A DNA stretch of 5,976 bases from Chlorobiota bacterium (GTDB lineage: Bacteria > Bacteroidota > Bacteroidia > Bacteroidales > F082). The notes below the pieces were generated by a model. That model saw only the letters and a program-made list of their open reading frames with translations, was not told the DNA's origin and searched no databases. The stretch spans positions 1 to 5,976 of the forward strand of contig JAUXBM010000121.1 in NCBI GenBank assembly GCA_030619415.1, written 5' to 3'. The position numbers were made by a program, and so were the translations under genes. Positions 5,594 to 5,976 of the stretch are shown piece after piece; position 1 is the stretch's first letter; every line of letters starts with the position of its first letter.

Positions 5594-5976
5594 ATGAAAA
5601 CCAAAATCGGAATCATTATTTGTGATCGCTACCGGAATTGTGCCGGAGGCAAATGTTTCAGGGCATTGCAAAACAGGGATGGGGCATTTGATATTTATAA
5701 AAAAGATGAAGATGTAGAAATAGTCGGCTATACCAGTTGTGGCGGATGCCCGGGAGGCAACATTGAATATGCCCCCGAAGAAATGAAAAAGAACGGTGCT
5801 GACGTGATTCATTTTGCAACGGGCTTTGTGGTGGGTTTTCCGCCATGCCCTTATATCGATCATTTTAAAAGATTTATCGGGGAAAAATACCAGATGAAGG
5901 TAGTTGTGGGTACGCATCCCATTCCTGAGAAATACAGAGTCACACACTCAAAATTAGGTACCTGGGATTCCCCCGA
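5594..5976 (+). CDS. CGGC-domain protein, putative metal-binding (3' end outside window)
   Basis: An open frame of 127 codons that reaches the right edge without a stop. The ATG at 5594 follows the lyase gene by 11 nt and the protein begins MKTKIGIIICDRYRNCAGGKC. It carries the CGGC motif (49-52, in TSCGGCPGGN) that names the small CGGC domain (PF08821), a family of predicted metal-binding proteins of unknown function. Further cysteines are C10, C16, C21 and C85 (in FPPCPY). The last part visible, VVVGTHPIPEKYRVTHS (about 103-119), is the usual end of the domain, so the missing portion is probably short. Six cysteines in 85 residues fit a metal or Fe-S site, or a redox centre. No signal peptide is visible, so it should be cytoplasmic. 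Placement after a sulfur-lyase gene suggests a link to sulfur or metal handling, by inference only. Confidence 0.85.
   Translation, partial: MKTKIGIIICDRYRNCAGGKCFRALQNRDGAFDIYKKDEDVEIVGYTSCGGCPGGNIEYAPEEMKKNGADVIHFATGFVVGFPPCPYIDHFKRFIGEKYQMKVVVGTHPIPEKYRVTHSKLGTWDSP

Noticed and set aside
5579..5947. Minus-strand open frame of 122 codons opposite the CGGC gene
   Set aside because: The plus strand here encodes a clear CGGC domain that simply runs off the edge; the antisense product has no recognisable motif.
1..5976. Search for CRISPR repeats, tRNA or rRNA genes, insertion sequences and known riboswitches, including a cobalamin riboswitch near cobO
   Set aside because: No regular repeat-spacer pattern, transposase motif, terminal inverted repeats or RNA-gene signature was found by eye. 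cobO has no leader of its own because it overlaps the preceding gene.

Overview
The window is a compact, entirely plus-strand block of about ten genes, AT-rich by eye (I estimate roughly 40% GC). It looks like the chromosome of an anaerobic bacterium, most likely a Bacteroidota member. The clues are weak or missing Shine-Dalgarno sites with A-rich leaders before most starts, one good match to the Bacteroidota -7 promoter element (TAnnTTTG), and a gene set common in anaerobes (4Fe-4S uracil-DNA glycosylase, DUF5320 mini-protein, NifX-like protein, CGGC protein, methionine gamma-lyase-like enzyme). The taxonomic call is inference only.

Left block (1-3255): the 3' end of an NAD(P)H-hydrate dehydratase gene (nnrD), a zinc-dependent medium-chain alcohol dehydrogenase, a family-4-like uracil-DNA glycosylase whose start lies inside the dehydrogenase gene, a DUF89/ARMT1-like metal-dependent phosphatase with an N-terminal CxxC motif, and a CobO/BtuR-type corrinoid adenosyltransferase whose ATG overlaps the phosphatase stop codon. 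Gaps are 47 nt or less, so this is probably one operon. Two of its products (NnrD and DUF89) belong to families linked to repair or disposal of damaged metabolites, next to a cobamide-activating enzyme and an NAD(P)-dependent dehydrogenase.

Right block (about 3350-5976): after a 140-nt gap holding a weak hairpin and a promoter-like element there is a 52-codon DUF5320 gene, then a NifX/NifB-family cluster-binding protein, a hotdog-fold (4HBT, YbgC-like) thioesterase, a methionine gamma-lyase/cystathionine gamma-lyase-like PLP enzyme, and a CGGC-domain protein that runs off the right edge. Gaps of 10-43 nt suggest a second operon. Its theme appears to be sulfur amino-acid cleavage, acyl-CoA handling and metal or Fe-S handling.

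I see no mobile element, tRNA, rRNA, CRISPR array or riboswitch. I found no clearly new system. The most interesting points are the pairing of metabolite-repair and corrinoid genes, the altered active-site motif of the glycosylase, the non-canonical residues of the gamma-lyase-like enzyme, and the DUF5320/NifX pair without visible nitrogenase genes.
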